Part shown: positions 11,792-20,923 of the stretch, one piece after another
Position numbering within the stretch: the stretch's first letter is position 1
How the letters are laid out: the number at the start of each line of letters is the position of its first letter
From: Anaeromyxobacter sp. Fw109-5
GTDB taxonomy: Bacteria; Myxococcota; Myxococcia; Myxococcales; Anaeromyxobacteraceae
NCBI RefSeq assembly: GCF_000017505.1
Contig: NC_009675.1
Span: 1,116,001 to 1,180,000 of the forward strand
Length of the DNA: 64,000 nucleotides
Reading direction: 5' to 3'
The notes under the pieces: model-generated
Database searches by the model: none
Told to the model about the DNA's origin: nothing
The model's input: only the letters and a program-made list of their open reading frames with translations
Position numbers and translations under genes: made by a program

Positions 11792-13042
11792 ATGTCCCCA
11801 CGCCCTCCCGACCCCACCCCTCGCCCCCAGGGCTGGCTCGCCTTCTCCGTCGTCGCCGTCGGCACCGTCATGGCGACGCTCGACGGCAACATCGTGAACG
11901 TCGCGCTCCCCACGCTCGCGCGCGAGCTGGGGGCGGAGGTGGGGCCGCTGCAGTGGGTGGTGAACGGCTACCTCATCGCCATCACCGCCACCCTCGTCCC
12001 GCTCGGCCGGCTCGGCGATCGCCTCGGGCACCGCGCGCTCTACGCCGGCGGGCTGCTCGTGTTCACGGCCGGGTCGGCGCTGTGCGGGCTCGCGGGCGGG
12101 CTCGGCGCGCTCGTGGCGGCGCGGGTGGTCCAGGCGCTCGGCGCGAGCGCCATGATGGCGATCGGGCCCGCGATCGTCACCGCGGCCTTCCCGCCCACCG
12201 TGCGCGGGCGCGCCCTCGGGGCGGTGGGCACCGTCGTGGCGCTCGGGCTCACCGCGGGGCCGCCGCTCGGCGGGCTCATCCTCTCGCACCTCTCGTGGCG
12301 CTGGATCTTCTACGTGAACCTGCCGATCGGGCTGGCGGGGGCCGCCTGGGCGCTGCGCGTGCTCGCGCGCGGCGGCGGGACCGCGGGCGGGCCGCTGCTC
12401 GATCTCGCCCTCTTCCGGATCCCTACCTTCTCGTGGGGCCTCGCGGCGGGGCTGCTCTCCTATGCGGCCATGTTCTCGCAGACGTTCCTGACGCCGTTCT
12501 TCCTCGCGCGCGTGCTCGGGCTCGCGCCGGGCGCGCTCGGGCTCGTCCTCGCCGCCGTTCCGCTGGCGCTCTCGGTGGCGTCCCCGCTCGCGGGATGGAT
12601 CTCCGATCGCTTCGGGGAGCGCCGCCTCCCGGCCGCCGGGATGCTGCTCGTCGCGGCCGGCCTGGTCGCGCTGTCCTCCGCCCGGGCGGACGGAGGGGTG
12701 GCCTCGGTCGCCGCGCGGCTGGCGCTCTGCGGCGCGGGCATGGGGCTCTTCCAGGCCCCGAACAGCGCGCTCGTGATGGGCGCGCTCCCGCGCGGCCGGC
12801 TCGGCTCGGGCGGAGGACTGCTCGCGACGGCCCGCAACGCCGGGATGGCCCTCGGCGTGGGGCTCGCCGGTGTCCTCTTCGCGCTGCGCGCCGGGCCGGG
12901 CGCGCGCGGCGAGGCGTTCCTCGCGGGCTACGCGCTCGCCCTCCGCGCCGGCGCGGGGCTGGCGCTGCTCGCCGCGGCGGCGTCGCTGGCGCGCGGCCGC
13001 GCCGCTCCGCCGGCCCGGCCCGCCCCGCCGCGCGCCGCATGA
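11792..13042 (+). CDS. MFS transporter, DHA2 (EmrB/QacA-like) family
   Basis: A 416-residue MFS drug/H+ antiporter. The N-terminus has the DHA2 motif VGTVMATLDGNIVNVALPTLAREL, then QWVVNGYLI and PLGRLGDRLGHRALY (MFS motif A). Motif C-like GLTAGPPLGGLI lies in helix 5. At 416 residues it is shorter than 14-helix DHA2 pumps (about 500), so probably 12 helices remain. The ATG at 11792 begins MSPRPPDPTPRPQGW; the frame continues open upstream through the hexamer array but without credible coding. It is the last transporter before ruvC, which starts 53 bp downstream. Confidence 0.85.
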   Translation: MSPRPPDPTPRPQGWLAFSVVAVGTVMATLDGNIVNVALPTLARELGAEVGPLQWVVNGYLIAITATLVPLGRLGDRLGHRALYAGGLLVFTAGSALCGLAGGLGALVAARVVQALGASAMMAIGPAIVTAAFPPTVRGRALGAVGTVVALGLTAGPPLGGLILSHLSWRWIFYVNLPIGLAGAAWALRVLARGGGTAGGPLLDLALFRIPTFSWGLAAGLLSYAAMFSQTFLTPFFLARVLGLAPGALGLVLAAVPLALSVASPLAGWISDRFGERRLPAAGMLLVAAGLVALSSARADGGVASVAARLALCGAGMGLFQAPNSALVMGALPRGRLGSGGGLLATARNAGMALGVGLAGVLFALRAGPGARGEAFLAGYALALRAGAGLALLAAAASLARGRAAPPARPAPPRAA

Positions 13043-13095
13043 GGCGGGGACCGGCGCGCGCTGGACCCCCGCCCGCCCTCTGCTAGATTGCCCTC

Positions 13096-13716
13096 GTGAT
13101 CGCCCTCGGGATCGACCCTGGCTCGCGCCGCTGCGGCTACGGCGTCGTCGCGCGCGAGGGGACCCGGCTCGTGGTCGTCGCCTCGGGCGTGCTCGCCCCG
13201 AGGGCGGAGCGCCCTGTGGCCGAGCGGCTCGCGCGCATCCTCGACGGCCTCGCCGAGGTGATCCGCCGCGCCGGGCCAGCCGAGTGCTCCATCGAGCAGG
13301 TCTTCTCGGGCGCCTCGGTGCGCTCCGCGCTCGTGCTCGGGCAGGCCCGCGGGGTCGCCCTCGCCGCGGCCGCGCAGGCCGGGCTCCCCGTCTTCGAGTA
13401 CGCGCCCTCGGAGGTGAAGCTCGCCTTCACCGGCTCCGGCCGCGCGACGAAGGACCAGATGATCCGCACCGCCCACATGCTCCTCGGCGCGACCCCCGGC
13501 CTCTCCGACGAGGCCGACGCGCTCGCGCTCGCCGTCTGCCACCTCGCGCGGCGCGCCGGCAGGCTCGCCGTGCCCGCGGTCCGGAACGTCGCCGTCTCCG
13601 TGCCCGGCGTCGCCGGCCGCGCCCGCCCCCTCGCGCTCCCGCCCGCCCGTGAGCGCGCCGCCCTCGCCGCCGCGCGGCTGCGGCCCTCGCGGCGCGATCA
13701 CCGGGGGCTCGCGTGA
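13096..13716 (+). CDS. ruvC: Crossover junction endodeoxyribonuclease RuvC
   Basis: A 206-residue Holliday-junction resolvase. It has the catalytic acidic set expected for RuvC: Asp-7 in GIDPGS, Glu-67 in SIEQVF, and Asp-138 and Asp-141 in [12 protein letters not shown]-terminal extension of about 45 Arg/Ala-rich residues goes beyond the normal end near residue 160. The start is GTG at 13096. Its stop overlaps the GTG start of ruvA by four bases (GTGA), indicating translational coupling. Confidence 0.95.
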   Translation: MIALGIDPGSRRCGYGVVAREGTRLVVVASGVLAPRAERPVAERLARILDGLAEVIRRAGPAECSIEQVFSGASVRSALVLGQARGVALAAAAQAGLPVFEYAPSEVKLAFTGSGRATKDQMIRTAHMLLGATPGLSDEADALALAVCHLARRAGRLAVPAVRNVAVSVPGVAGRARPLALPPARERAALAAARLRPSRRDHRGLA

Positions 13717-14306
13717 TCGCGCGCCTCGCGGGGAAGGTGGCGGAGAAGGGCGCGGATCACGTCGTGCTCGACGTGGGCGGGGTCGGCTACCTCGTGCACC
13801 TGTCGGCCGTCTCGCTCGCCGGCCTGCCGCCGCAGGGCGGCGACGGCACGCTGCGGATCTTCACCAACGTCCGGCAGGACGCGATCGAGCTGTACGGCTT
13901 CGCCAGCGAGGACGAGGAGGCGGTGTTCCGCGCGCTCATCGACGTGAAAGGCGTCGGGCCGCGCGCGGCGCAGAACATCCTCTCCGGCATCGACGCGCGC
14001 GAGCTCGCCCAGGCGGTCGCGGGCAGCGACGTGGCGCGGCTCACCAAGGTGCCCGGCATCGGCAAGAAGACCGCGGAGCGGCTCGTCGTCGAGCTGAAGG
14101 AGAAGCTCGCGCTCTTGGCGCGCGCCGCGGGCCCCGCGCGGGCGAAGCCCGGCGCGGGCGTGGTCGAGCAGCTCCGCCAGGCCCTCGTGAACCTCGGCTA
14201 CAAGCCGCCCCAGGCCGACGCCGCCGCCGACGCGCTGCGCGACGAGGCGGAGGGGAAGAAGCTCGACGAGCTGCTCCGCGAGGCGCTGAAGCGGCTGCGG
14301 GGTTGA
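13713..14306 (+). CDS. ruvA: Holliday junction branch-migration protein RuvA
   Basis: A 197-residue RuvA. It binds four-way junctions as a tetramer and loads the RuvB motor. Domain I (OB fold) opens [13 protein letters not shown], domain II contains the two helix-hairpin-helix motifs ([13 protein letters not shown] and [12 protein letters not shown]), and domain III, which contacts RuvB, occupies the last 50 residues ([13 protein letters not shown]). The start is GTG at 13713, overlapping the ruvC stop. ruvB would normally follow but is 2.4 kb away, beyond a decayed HNH gene and a lipoprotein gene. Confidence 0.95.
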   Translation: MIARLAGKVAEKGADHVVLDVGGVGYLVHLSAVSLAGLPPQGGDGTLRIFTNVRQDAIELYGFASEDEEAVFRALIDVKGVGPRAAQNILSGIDARELAQAVAGSDVARLTKVPGIGKKTAERLVVELKEKLALLARAAGPARAKPGAGVVEQLRQALVNLGYKPPQADAAADALRDEAEGKKLDELLREALKRLRG

Positions 14307-14355
14307 GCGTCCGACGCGACGCGCGCAAGCGTTGCGAATGGGGGACGCGGACGGT

Positions 14356-16144
14356 TCAGCTCGCCAGCGGCTCGGCGTCGGCGCCCACGACCGCAGGTCC
14401 GTTCCAGACCCTCCCACCCAGCATCCAGACGAGCGCGTCCGGCGCCCGTCCGAACACGGCGAGAATGCCGCCGTGGATGCAGCGCAGGTGATGGAAGGCG
14501 CACAGGCCGACCTGGTTCTCCGGATCGTCGCTGCCGCCGCGCGAGCGGAAGTCGATGTGGTGCGAGTGGGCGGCGCGGTGGCTGCAACCCGGGACCTGGC
14601 ACCAGCCCCGATCCCGCTCGCGGACCTTCTGCGAGCGCGTCTTCGAGCGTCTTCCCGCGCGTCCCCACGAAGCGAGGAAGTGGAACGCGATGATGGCGAG
14701 GCACCTCCCCGTCGAGAGCACCCGCCCGAACCGCTCCCGGACGCCCTCGATGGCGGCCGCGAGCAGCATCGCCACCCGGCGGGGCAGCGGAGCGAGCAGC
14801 TCCTGGCGCGCACGCATCTAGGATGAAACGTGTCTGCCGCTCGCGCTCGCCCTCCACGTCATGCCTCAACGCGATGCACGTCGCATCCAGTGCCCGGGGA
14901 ATCCACGGACCGATGTCGGTCTCGGGCAAGCGCGCCAGCACCCGCAGCTTCTCGTACGACACGCCGCGTCCCTGCGCCTCCCTCGGCGCCGGGGATTCCC
15001 AGAGCCGCCTCTCGAGGGCGACGCGCTGCTCCACCGCGCGCGCAGGGAGCCCCAGCCGCTCCTCCACGTACCGGCGGAAGCCGTCGTAGCCCAGCAGGCC
15101 GTGCATCCCGCTCCGCTTGACGGCGAACCCGCAGAACCCGATGAGCCGATCCCACCCCGCGCGCAGGCGGGCGAGCGCGCGGAGCCGAGCGTCGATCTCC
15201 TGCGCCGTCCGAGGTCTCCTCGAACGGGACGTCCGGCGCGGCGAGCTCCGAGACCGGGGGGAGCTCCGCCCAGCGTTCCGTCTCGTCGCCAACCGCGCCG
15301 GGTCGCGAGCCGGGGCCGTACGCCCGGAACCCTGGCCCCAGCGGGGGCGTCGCGTCGGAGTCCGCGTCCGTGGAGAACTCGGCGAGGTACTCCTGCGCGA
15401 GCGCCTCGAGCTGCTCGATCCGGGTCGAGGCTGGCATTTCTCCGCGGGCGGCGGCGAGGGCCTCGTCCACGATGAGCCGCTCGTCCGGCGGCAGATGCGT
15501 GCGCAGCCTGACCCAGTCCTCCTCGGACTCGCTCGGCTCCGCCCGCGCCACGCGGACCGCCTCCTCCAGCTCCCGGACCGTCTGCACGCGCGCGCGCTCG
15601 ACCCAGAGCGCCTCGGCCTCGCCGATCGCGACCGGCAGCACCGTCTCCGCGGCTCGGAGCCGGACGCGCCCGGACCACAGCGCGTCGCGGAGGAGGGGAC
15701 GGGTGCGCAGGTCGGCCGCGAGCCGGGCGAGGTTCTCGGCGGAGCGCTTGCCGAGGTCCAGGACCTCGCGGGCGTAGTCCTCGAGGTGATAGCCCAGCTC
15801 CGCCAGCCGGTCCCCGTGCCTGAGCGCGTCGAGCCCCTCGCCTATCGCGAGATCGAGGCTGCCCCGGGCCCGCGCCGCCCACGCGAGGAGCTGCTCGCAG
15901 GCGTCCGCCTCCGGCTCCCCGCCGCGGAACCACGTCTCGAGCTCGGCGCGGGTGAGCCGATCGCGGCGAGAGCCGCCGTGATCGAACGGGCGCGGGCGCC
16001 CGCCTCACCTCGCAGCGGCGCCGCGACACGCTCGCGGGAGCCTGGATCCCGTTCGGAGAGGACGACGAACCATGGCGGCAGATCCCGGTCGGTGTGACGA
16101 GTCACCTCCCGTGTCTGGCTGAGAGCGTTTGGCGCCGCGGACAT
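14356..16144 (-). pseudogene. HNH endonuclease (DUF222-like) broken by three frameshifts
   Basis: Four segments in three successive frame changes together make one HNH-endonuclease-like protein. Segment 1 (from ATG 16144) reads DRDLPPWFVVLSERDPG. Segment 2 (about 15990-15215) begins DHGGSRRDRLTRAEL and runs through VRELEEAVR and LPPDERLIVDEALA. Segment 3 (about 15210-14825) carries FCGFAVKRSGMHGLLGYDGF and SYEKLRVLARLPETDIG. Segment 4 (14817-14356) holds the nuclease: CQVPGC zinc pair, HSHHIDF, and GLCAFHHLRCIH. Frame breaks fall near 15990, 15210 and 14820. Each is explained by a one- or two-base indel. With three lesions a non-functional gene is likelier than sequencing error, though the latter is not excluded. 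It lies antisense between ruvA and ruvB. Confidence 0.75.
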
Positions 16145-16163
16145 CCTCTGGGAAGATTCCGTC

Positions 16164-16598
16164 ATGAGTTCCATCCCACGTCCGCTCGCGCTCGCGTCTG
16201 TCGCGCTGCTCTGCGCGTGCACGCACGGTGCCCGGATCGCTGTACGCCCCCCTGCGGCGGAACCCGGCGAGGCGGCCGCAGCGCAGCGGCGCGCGGCCGA
16301 AGACGCGGTCCGCGACGTCGCCGCGATGGGCCGCCTCCGGTGCGAGGCGCCGAAGGACGGCCACGAGTTGCTCGCTTGCTGGCCGGAGGACATTCTCGCG
16401 CGACCCATGGTGAGCCTCCACCTCACGAGCGCGGACGACGGGTACTTCGTGTCGATAGGGGTGTCGGATGCACCGTCGCGAGTCCTATGCGACCTTCAGG
16501 ATCGCCTCGTCGAGCGACTCGCGCTGCGGTTCGGCGCGGACGACGGAACCGTGGTGCTGCGGGACCCGAGCGTCTCGTGCGGAAGAAATCCTCGCTGA
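16164..16598 (+). CDS. Small predicted lipoprotein, function unknown
   Basis: A 144-residue protein with a short hydrophobic signal (residues 7-18) and a lipobox-like LCAC ending at Cys-19, so probably a lipid-anchored envelope protein. The mature part has an alanine/glutamate-rich helix (about residues 34-52) and then a beta-rich domain with four cysteines (RCEAP, LLACW, VLCDLQ and VSCGR), which may pair in the periplasm. No family is recognised. Its start codon overlaps the region upstream of the decayed HNH gene on the other strand. ruvB begins 130 bp downstream. Confidence 0.6.
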   Translation: MSSIPRPLALASVALLCACTHGARIAVRPPAAEPGEAAAAQRRAAEDAVRDVAAMGRLRCEAPKDGHELLACWPEDILARPMVSLHLTSADDGYFVSIGVSDAPSRVLCDLQDRLVERLALRFGADDGTVVLRDPSVSCGRNPR

Positions 16599-16728
16599 GG
16601 GGTCGCCCTGCACGTCACGATCGGCTCCGCCTCGTGAAAGGGCACCCTCCCTCGCGGCAGCGTCAGCACGGGATCCGAAGAGTCGGCGCGGCTGCCGCGT
16701 CGGACCCGCGTGGTAGCGTGCCACCCTC

Positions 16729-17757
16729 ATGACCCTGAAGCCCGTGCGCGAGGTCTCCCCGGGATCGCAGGAGGGCGAGGAGCGGCTCGAGCAGTCGCTC
16801 CGGCCGGCGACGTTCGAGGAGTACGTCGGGCAGGAGAAGCTGGTCGAGAACTTCCGCGTGTACGCGAAGGCCGCGCGCGCGCGGGGCGAGGCGCTCGATC
16901 ACGTGCTCCTCTCCGGCCCGCCGGGCCTCGGCAAGACCTCGCTCGCGCACATCCTCGCCCGCGAGCTGGGGGTCGCGCTGCACGTCACGAGCGGCCCGGC
17001 GCTGGTGAAGAAGGGCGACCTCGCCGGCCTCCTCACCGCCCTCGCGCCGCGCGACATCCTCTTCATCGACGAGATCCACCGGCTCTCGCCGGCGGTGGAG
17101 GAGGCGCTCTACCCGGCGATGGAGGACTACCGCTTCGACGTGGTCCTCGGGGCGGGGCTGGGCGCGCAGACGATGGAGATGAAGCTCGAGCGCTTCACGC
17201 TCGTCGGCGCGACCACGCGCACCGGGCTGCTCGCGAGCCCGCTCCGCGACCGGTTCCCCATCCAGGAGCGGCTCGGCTACTACGAGCCCACCGAGCTCCG
17301 CGAGATCGCGGTGCGGGCGGCGCGGAAGCTCGCGCTCCCGGTGGACCCCGCCGGCGCCGAGGAGCTCGCGCGGCGCGCCCGCGGCACGCCGCGCATCGCC
17401 ATCCGCCTGCTGCAGCGCGCCCGCGACTTCGCGCAGGTCGAGGGGGACGGGACGCTCACCCGCGAGATCGTCGAGACGACGCTGGAGCGCCTCGAGGTGG
17501 ACGGGCGCGGGCTCGACGCCATGGATCGCCGCATCCTGGCGGTCGTGCTCGACACCTTCGGCGGCGGGCCGGTCGGGATCGACGCCGTGGCCGCGGCGGT
17601 GGGCGAGGAGCGCGACACGCTCGAGGACGTGTACGAGCCGTTCCTCGTGCGCGAGGGCTTCCTCGCGCGCACGCCGCGCGGCCGCGTGGCGCTACCGCCC
17701 GCCTACGCGCACCTCGGGCGGGAGCGGCCGCAGGGCAAGCAGGGATCGCTGATCTAG
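16729..17757 (+). CDS. ruvB: Holliday junction DNA helicase RuvB
   Basis: A 342-residue AAA+ motor that drives branch migration with RuvA. The N-terminal FEEYVGQEKLVENF is the family opening. Walker A is GPPGLGKTS (residues 63-71) and Walker B is LFIDEIHRL (Asp-114, Glu-115). The sensor 1 region is GATTRTGLLASPLRDRF with the arginine finger. The C-terminal winged-helix DNA-binding domain ends ARTPRGRVALPPAYAHLG. Length and motifs are complete. Unusually it is not adjacent to ruvA, so it needs its own promoter in the 130 bp upstream or read-through from the lipoprotein gene. A hexamer array begins two bases after the stop. Confidence 0.95.
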   Translation: MTLKPVREVSPGSQEGEERLEQSLRPATFEEYVGQEKLVENFRVYAKAARARGEALDHVLLSGPPGLGKTSLAHILARELGVALHVTSGPALVKKGDLAGLLTALAPRDILFIDEIHRLSPAVEEALYPAMEDYRFDVVLGAGLGAQTMEMKLERFTLVGATTRTGLLASPLRDRFPIQERLGYYEPTELREIAVRAARKLALPVDPAGAEELARRARGTPRIAIRLLQRARDFAQVEGDGTLTREIVETTLERLEVDGRGLDAMDRRILAVVLDTFGGGPVGIDAVAAAVGEERDTLEDVYEPFLVREGFLARTPRGRVALPPAYAHLGRERPQGKQGSLI

Positions 17758-17758
17758 G

Positions 17759-17922
17759 TCCGCGACCGCGACCGCGACCGCGACCGCCGACCTCGGACCC
17801 CGACCCCGACCCCGACCGCGACCGCGACCTCGACCGCGACCGCGACCGCCGACCGCCGACCTCGGACCCGCGACCGCGACCGCGACCGCCGACCTCGGAC
17901 CGCGACCCCGACCGCGACCCCG
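17759..17922. repeat. GACCNC hexanucleotide array 2
   Basis: About 164 bp of GACCGC, GACCCC and GACCTC units directly after ruvB. There is a higher-order pattern: three GACCGC units followed by GCCGACCTCGGACC recurs at about 17770, 17840 and 17870, suggesting segmental duplication inside the array. It lies between the convergent ends of ruvB and the second HNH gene. Confidence 0.85.
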
Positions 17923-18121
17923 ACGCTTGTCATTCATCACATCGGCTCGTCCTGGACTCGGGACGAGGTGCCGACCGCGCGCCCGCGGTGGGCACGCGCG
18001 AGGGAGCAGTACGAGCGAGGGAAAGCGGCCTACGAGGGGCCGGAGGGGCGGCGTCGCCGCGCGTCCGCCGCGTCGCCGGAAGGCGCTGCGGCCGGAGTTG
18101 CTCCCGTTCCGTCGAGCGCGG
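17923..18121. other. Remainder of the ruvB-HNH intergenic space
   Basis: About 200 bp between array 2 and the convergent HNH gene. One plus-strand frame contains REQYERGKAAYEG (about 18005-18043), which resembles the first helix of a TPR repeat and may be a gene remnant. No start, ribosome site or continuing domain supports a gene. Confidence 0.3.
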
Positions 18122-19285
18122 TCACGTTGCCCACAAGCCCTGCTGAATGGCAGCTGGCGCCGGCATGCCCCGGCGCTCGGCGAGGTTTCCGCGCCGGAAG
18201 CGGTCCATGTGCTCGCGCCCGTAGGTCTGTTCGGCGTGCAACGTGTTGTGGGACTTGCAGGCGACCCGGAGGTTCTCGACCGTCGAGGGTCCGCCCAGGG
18301 CCTGCGGCTGGATGTGGTCGAGCTCCAGCTGCCAGCGGCTGTTGCAGCGCCGCCCGTCCGGAGCGACCCACGCGCAGCGTCCGCCGTCGCGCTTCCAGAC
18401 CTCGAGCCGCACTATCGCCGGGATCGTGCTCGTGGGCGCGGCGGGCTCGGCAGAGGGCCGTGGGTCCCGGTCCGCCTTCCGCTGCCGCTGCGGCGCGACC
18501 GCGCCCTTGCGCCTGCCGTGCTTCTCGACGGCGCAGCGGATGGCCTCGCGGAGCACCGCCGCGAGATCGCCGTCCGGGATCTTGTGCGAGAGCAGCGCGG
18601 TGAGCGTCTCGAGGTCCTCCTTGCAGCCCCGGTCGATGGTGACCCGCAGCGACCAGCCGCTCTCGCTCACGGCGCGGGTCTCCGCCCGCGTCTTCGGGCG
18701 GGGAACGTCGGGCAGCGCGGAGACCGTGGGCGGCAGCGACCCACCAGCAGCCGCTGGCGGCGCGTGGATCGCCTCCTGCGGCTCGGCAGGTCGGGCATGG
18801 ACTGTCGCCAGCGGCAGCGCCGGGGCGCTCGCTGCTGAGGCGCGGTCGGGCAGCTTGCGCACGCCCGCCCGCGGAGCGGTGCGCGCCTGGAGCGAGGCGA
18901 CGAGGTGATCCACCTCCGCCTTGGTGCGGTACGCGGCCCGGGCGACGAGGTCGGGCAGGTTCTCCTCGGTCAGCACCTGGCCGAGCAGCTGGACGGTGGA
19001 GATGCAAAGGCGGCCATCTCGCAGGGCGTCCTCGAGGCTGGGGAACCGGCGCAGCACCCGCATCGCCTGGATGCGTCGCCCGGCCGCGCCCTCGCGCAGG
19101 TGGAGCACCTCCAGGCAATACGCCCAGAGCGAGGGGTAGCCGGCCTCCACGTAGGCGCGGCGGCGATCGAACACCTCGAGGTGGAGGAGGAACTCGACCT
19201 GAACGTCGCGCTCCTGGCCTGCGAGCTCGCGCAGGCGCTGGGCGAGGAGGGTCGAGTCGAGGGCGGAAGGGGTGATCGCGGGCAT
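18122..19285 (-). CDS. HNH endonuclease-domain protein
   Basis: A 387-residue protein with a C-terminal HNH nuclease domain: CAWVAPDGRRCNSRWQLELD provides the zinc or structural cysteines, DHIQPQALGG the catalytic His and metal site, and CKSHNTLHAEQTYG the final HN(H) part. The N-terminal 100 residues are helical (LLAQRLRELAGQERDVQVEF), a middle Pro/Ala linker runs about residues 155-210, and an internal helical region (DRGCKEDLETLTALLSHKIPDGD) follows. The start at ATG 19283-19285 is fixed by a strong AGGAGG site seven bases upstream. It is flanked by hexamer arrays on both sides. Such genes are common and multicopy in Anaeromyxobacter-like genomes; mobility or defence function is unproven. 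Confidence 0.8.
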   Translation of the reverse strand: MPAITPSALDSTLLAQRLRELAGQERDVQVEFLLHLEVFDRRRAYVEAGYPSLWAYCLEVLHLREGAAGRRIQAMRVLRRFPSLEDALRDGRLCISTVQLLGQVLTEENLPDLVARAAYRTKAEVDHLVASLQARTAPRAGVRKLPDRASAASAPALPLATVHARPAEPQEAIHAPPAAAGGSLPPTVSALPDVPRPKTRAETRAVSESGWSLRVTIDRGCKEDLETLTALLSHKIPDGDLAAVLREAIRCAVEKHGRRKGAVAPQRQRKADRDPRPSAEPAAPTSTIPAIVRLEVWKRDGGRCAWVAPDGRRCNSRWQLELDHIQPQALGGPSTVENLRVACKSHNTLHAEQTYGREHMDRFRRGNLAERRGMPAPAAIQQGLWAT

Positions 19286-19791
19286 GGTGCACCTCCTGTG
19301 CACCCTTCGTAACACGCGATTTCCGCACCTCCCGAGACGCACCAGGATCGCGCCTGCGCCGCTTTCCGGGCCCGCCCCTTCGCCGTCCACGCGGCGCGCC
19401 GGACGCGCACGGCGCGCCCTGCCTACGCTCGCGAGGAGCGTGTTCCCGACGCGCCGAAGACGTGTGAGCGCGTTTCGTCTCGAACCTCGTCAAGAGGGCA
19501 ACGTTCACCCACCGCAACTGGGACTCGAGTGGCCCGCAAGCGCTGTCGCTGGAGATAGCAGGGACTCCTAGTGAATGCCGCCGTCGGCCGAGCGGCGCGC
19601 AACTTCCTCGGACCTGCTCTGCCCGCTCGTCCAGTCCTCGCGCCGACGCCGGTGAAGACGCACCGCGTGATGGGCAGAGGCGCGCCGGGAACCGGGCGCT
19701 TCTCCCCTCGATGCCCGAGCCCCATCACGGGCGACGGCACACGACCTGCCCGCAGGCGTGCGCTGTCGCCGTGGGATGTGATGAATCGAGA
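19286..19791. other. Non-coding stretch between HNH gene and array 3
   Basis: About 500 bp. It must hold the HNH promoter near its left end. Open frames cross it but have no ribosome site and poor composition. A short inverted pair GCCCGAG/GGGC lies near 19710-19730. I see nothing else I can support. Confidence 0.4.
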
Positions 19792-19850
19792 GACCCCGAC
19801 CCCGACCCCGACCTCGACCCCGACCCCGACCGCGACCCCGGCCTCGAACC
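19792..19850. repeat. GACCNC hexanucleotide array 3
   Basis: About ten units of GACCCC, GACCTC and GACCGC, ending 40 bp beyond the 3' end of the rhomboid gene. For that minus-strand transcript the array would appear as G-rich GGGGTC repeats, opposite to arrays 1 and 2 relative to their neighbouring genes. Confidence 0.85.
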
Positions 19851-19890
19851 CACGCCCGTCACCGGGCTTCGCTCTCCCGACGCGGCGAGG

Positions 19891-20634
19891 TCACCAGCTC
19901 ACTCGGCGCGCGCGCCAGGTCGACCGCCGGCCCATGACGCGCACGAGCAGCCACCCGGCCACGAACCCGAACACGTGCGCGATCACGGCCACGCCCGGCG
20001 AGCCGCCGAAGACCACCGACAGGAGCTGCAGCACGAACCAGAGCCCGATGAAGAAGGACGCCGGCACCGCCACGAGCCGGACGAAGATGAAGATGATGAG
20101 CGCGGAGAGCACGCGCGCGCGGGGGAAGAGGGTCATGTACGCCGCGAGCACGCCCGCGATCGCGCCGCTCGCGCCCACCATCGGCACCCACACGTCTCCG
20201 CTCGCAGCGGACGCGACGCTCTGCGCGAGCGCCGCCACGACGCCGGACGCGAAGTAGAAGGCGACGAACCGGCCGCGCCCGAGCGCGTCCTCGACGTTGT
20301 TCCCGAAGATCCACAGGAACAGCATGTTCGACCCGAGGTGCACGAGCCCACCGTGCAGGAACATGCTCGTGAGGATCGTGAGCGGGACCGGCACGAACGC
20401 GCGCGGCCAGGTGTCGGTCAGCGTGAGGATCTCGTAGGGGATGGCTCCGCCGCGGAGCGCCGACGCGTTGAGCCGCTCGCTCATGTGCCCGACCACGTCT
20501 CCCCCAGAGGCCGCGATCGCGGGGAGCGCGAGCGCGTCGATCTGCCAGAGGAAGGCGAGGACGTTGACGACGATGAAGGCGATGGTGACGACCGGTGTGC
20601 GCTCGAGCGGGGTGTCGTCTTTGAGTGGGATCAC
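19891..20634 (-). CDS. Rhomboid-family intramembrane serine protease
   Basis: A 247-residue polytopic membrane protease that cleaves helices within the bilayer. The catalytic dyad is visible: Ser-156 in MVGASGAIAGV and His-220 in VAVIAHVFGFVAG. The L1/helix 2 motif FLHGGLVHLGSNMLFLWIFGNNVEDALG and the six-helix pattern match the YqgP/GlpG-type family, with a long extramembrane loop between helices 1 and 2. The start is ATG 20634. Substrates are not predictable. It is divergent from lpxC. Confidence 0.9.
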   Translation of the reverse strand: MIPLKDDTPLERTPVVTIAFIVVNVLAFLWQIDALALPAIAASGGDVVGHMSERLNASALRGGAIPYEILTLTDTWPRAFVPVPLTILTSMFLHGGLVHLGSNMLFLWIFGNNVEDALGRGRFVAFYFASGVVAALAQSVASAASGDVWVPMVGASGAIAGVLAAYMTLFPRARVLSALIIFIFVRLVAVPASFFIGLWFVLQLLSVVFGGSPGVAVIAHVFGFVAGWLLVRVMGRRSTWRARRVSW

Positions 20635-20835
20635 GCGCTGGCCTCGGGGCGTGCGTGCTATAAGGCGCCGCCCCGAAAATAGTCGTTCACGCGTGCCCGC
20701 CTGACACGGATGTCGCGGTCTCGCGACAGGCGGATGGGGTGGGAGAGGCTCGGCGCCTCACGGCGGACGAGCGCTTGCCGGAGACGAGCAAATTCATCCG
20801 CAGCTACGAGGGGTTGCAGCACGCCTACGCCGGGG

Positions 20836-20855
20836 CGAAAACCGGCCGGATTTCG
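20836..20855. promoter_or_regulatory. 20-bp palindrome upstream of lpxC
   Basis: CGAAAACCGG followed by CCGGATTTCG forms a 20-bp palindrome with one mismatched base pair (41:50), centred 78 bp before the lpxC start. Its A/T flanks stand out in this GC-rich DNA. It could be an operator for lpxC or the upstream half of a hairpin; no regulator is identified. Confidence 0.35.
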
Positions 20856-20923
20856 GGGTGATTGGCACATCGATTGCTCGGAAGGGTGCCGCCCGGGCCA
20901 CCGAGCCCGCCGGACTCTCATCT

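Noticed and set aside
14356-16144. Segments of the broken HNH gene considered as separate small genes
   Set aside because: Together they make one continuous HNH-family protein across frame changes, so they are parts of one decayed gene.
17968-18121. TPR-like peptide REQYERGKAAYEG in the ruvB-HNH gap
   Set aside because: Only one helix is recognisable and there is no start signal; at most a remnant.
19571-20257. Plus-strand 228-codon frame crossing array 3 and the rhomboid gene
   Set aside because: Composition is Pro/Thr/Arg-biased from the repeat and from the antisense of the rhomboid gene.
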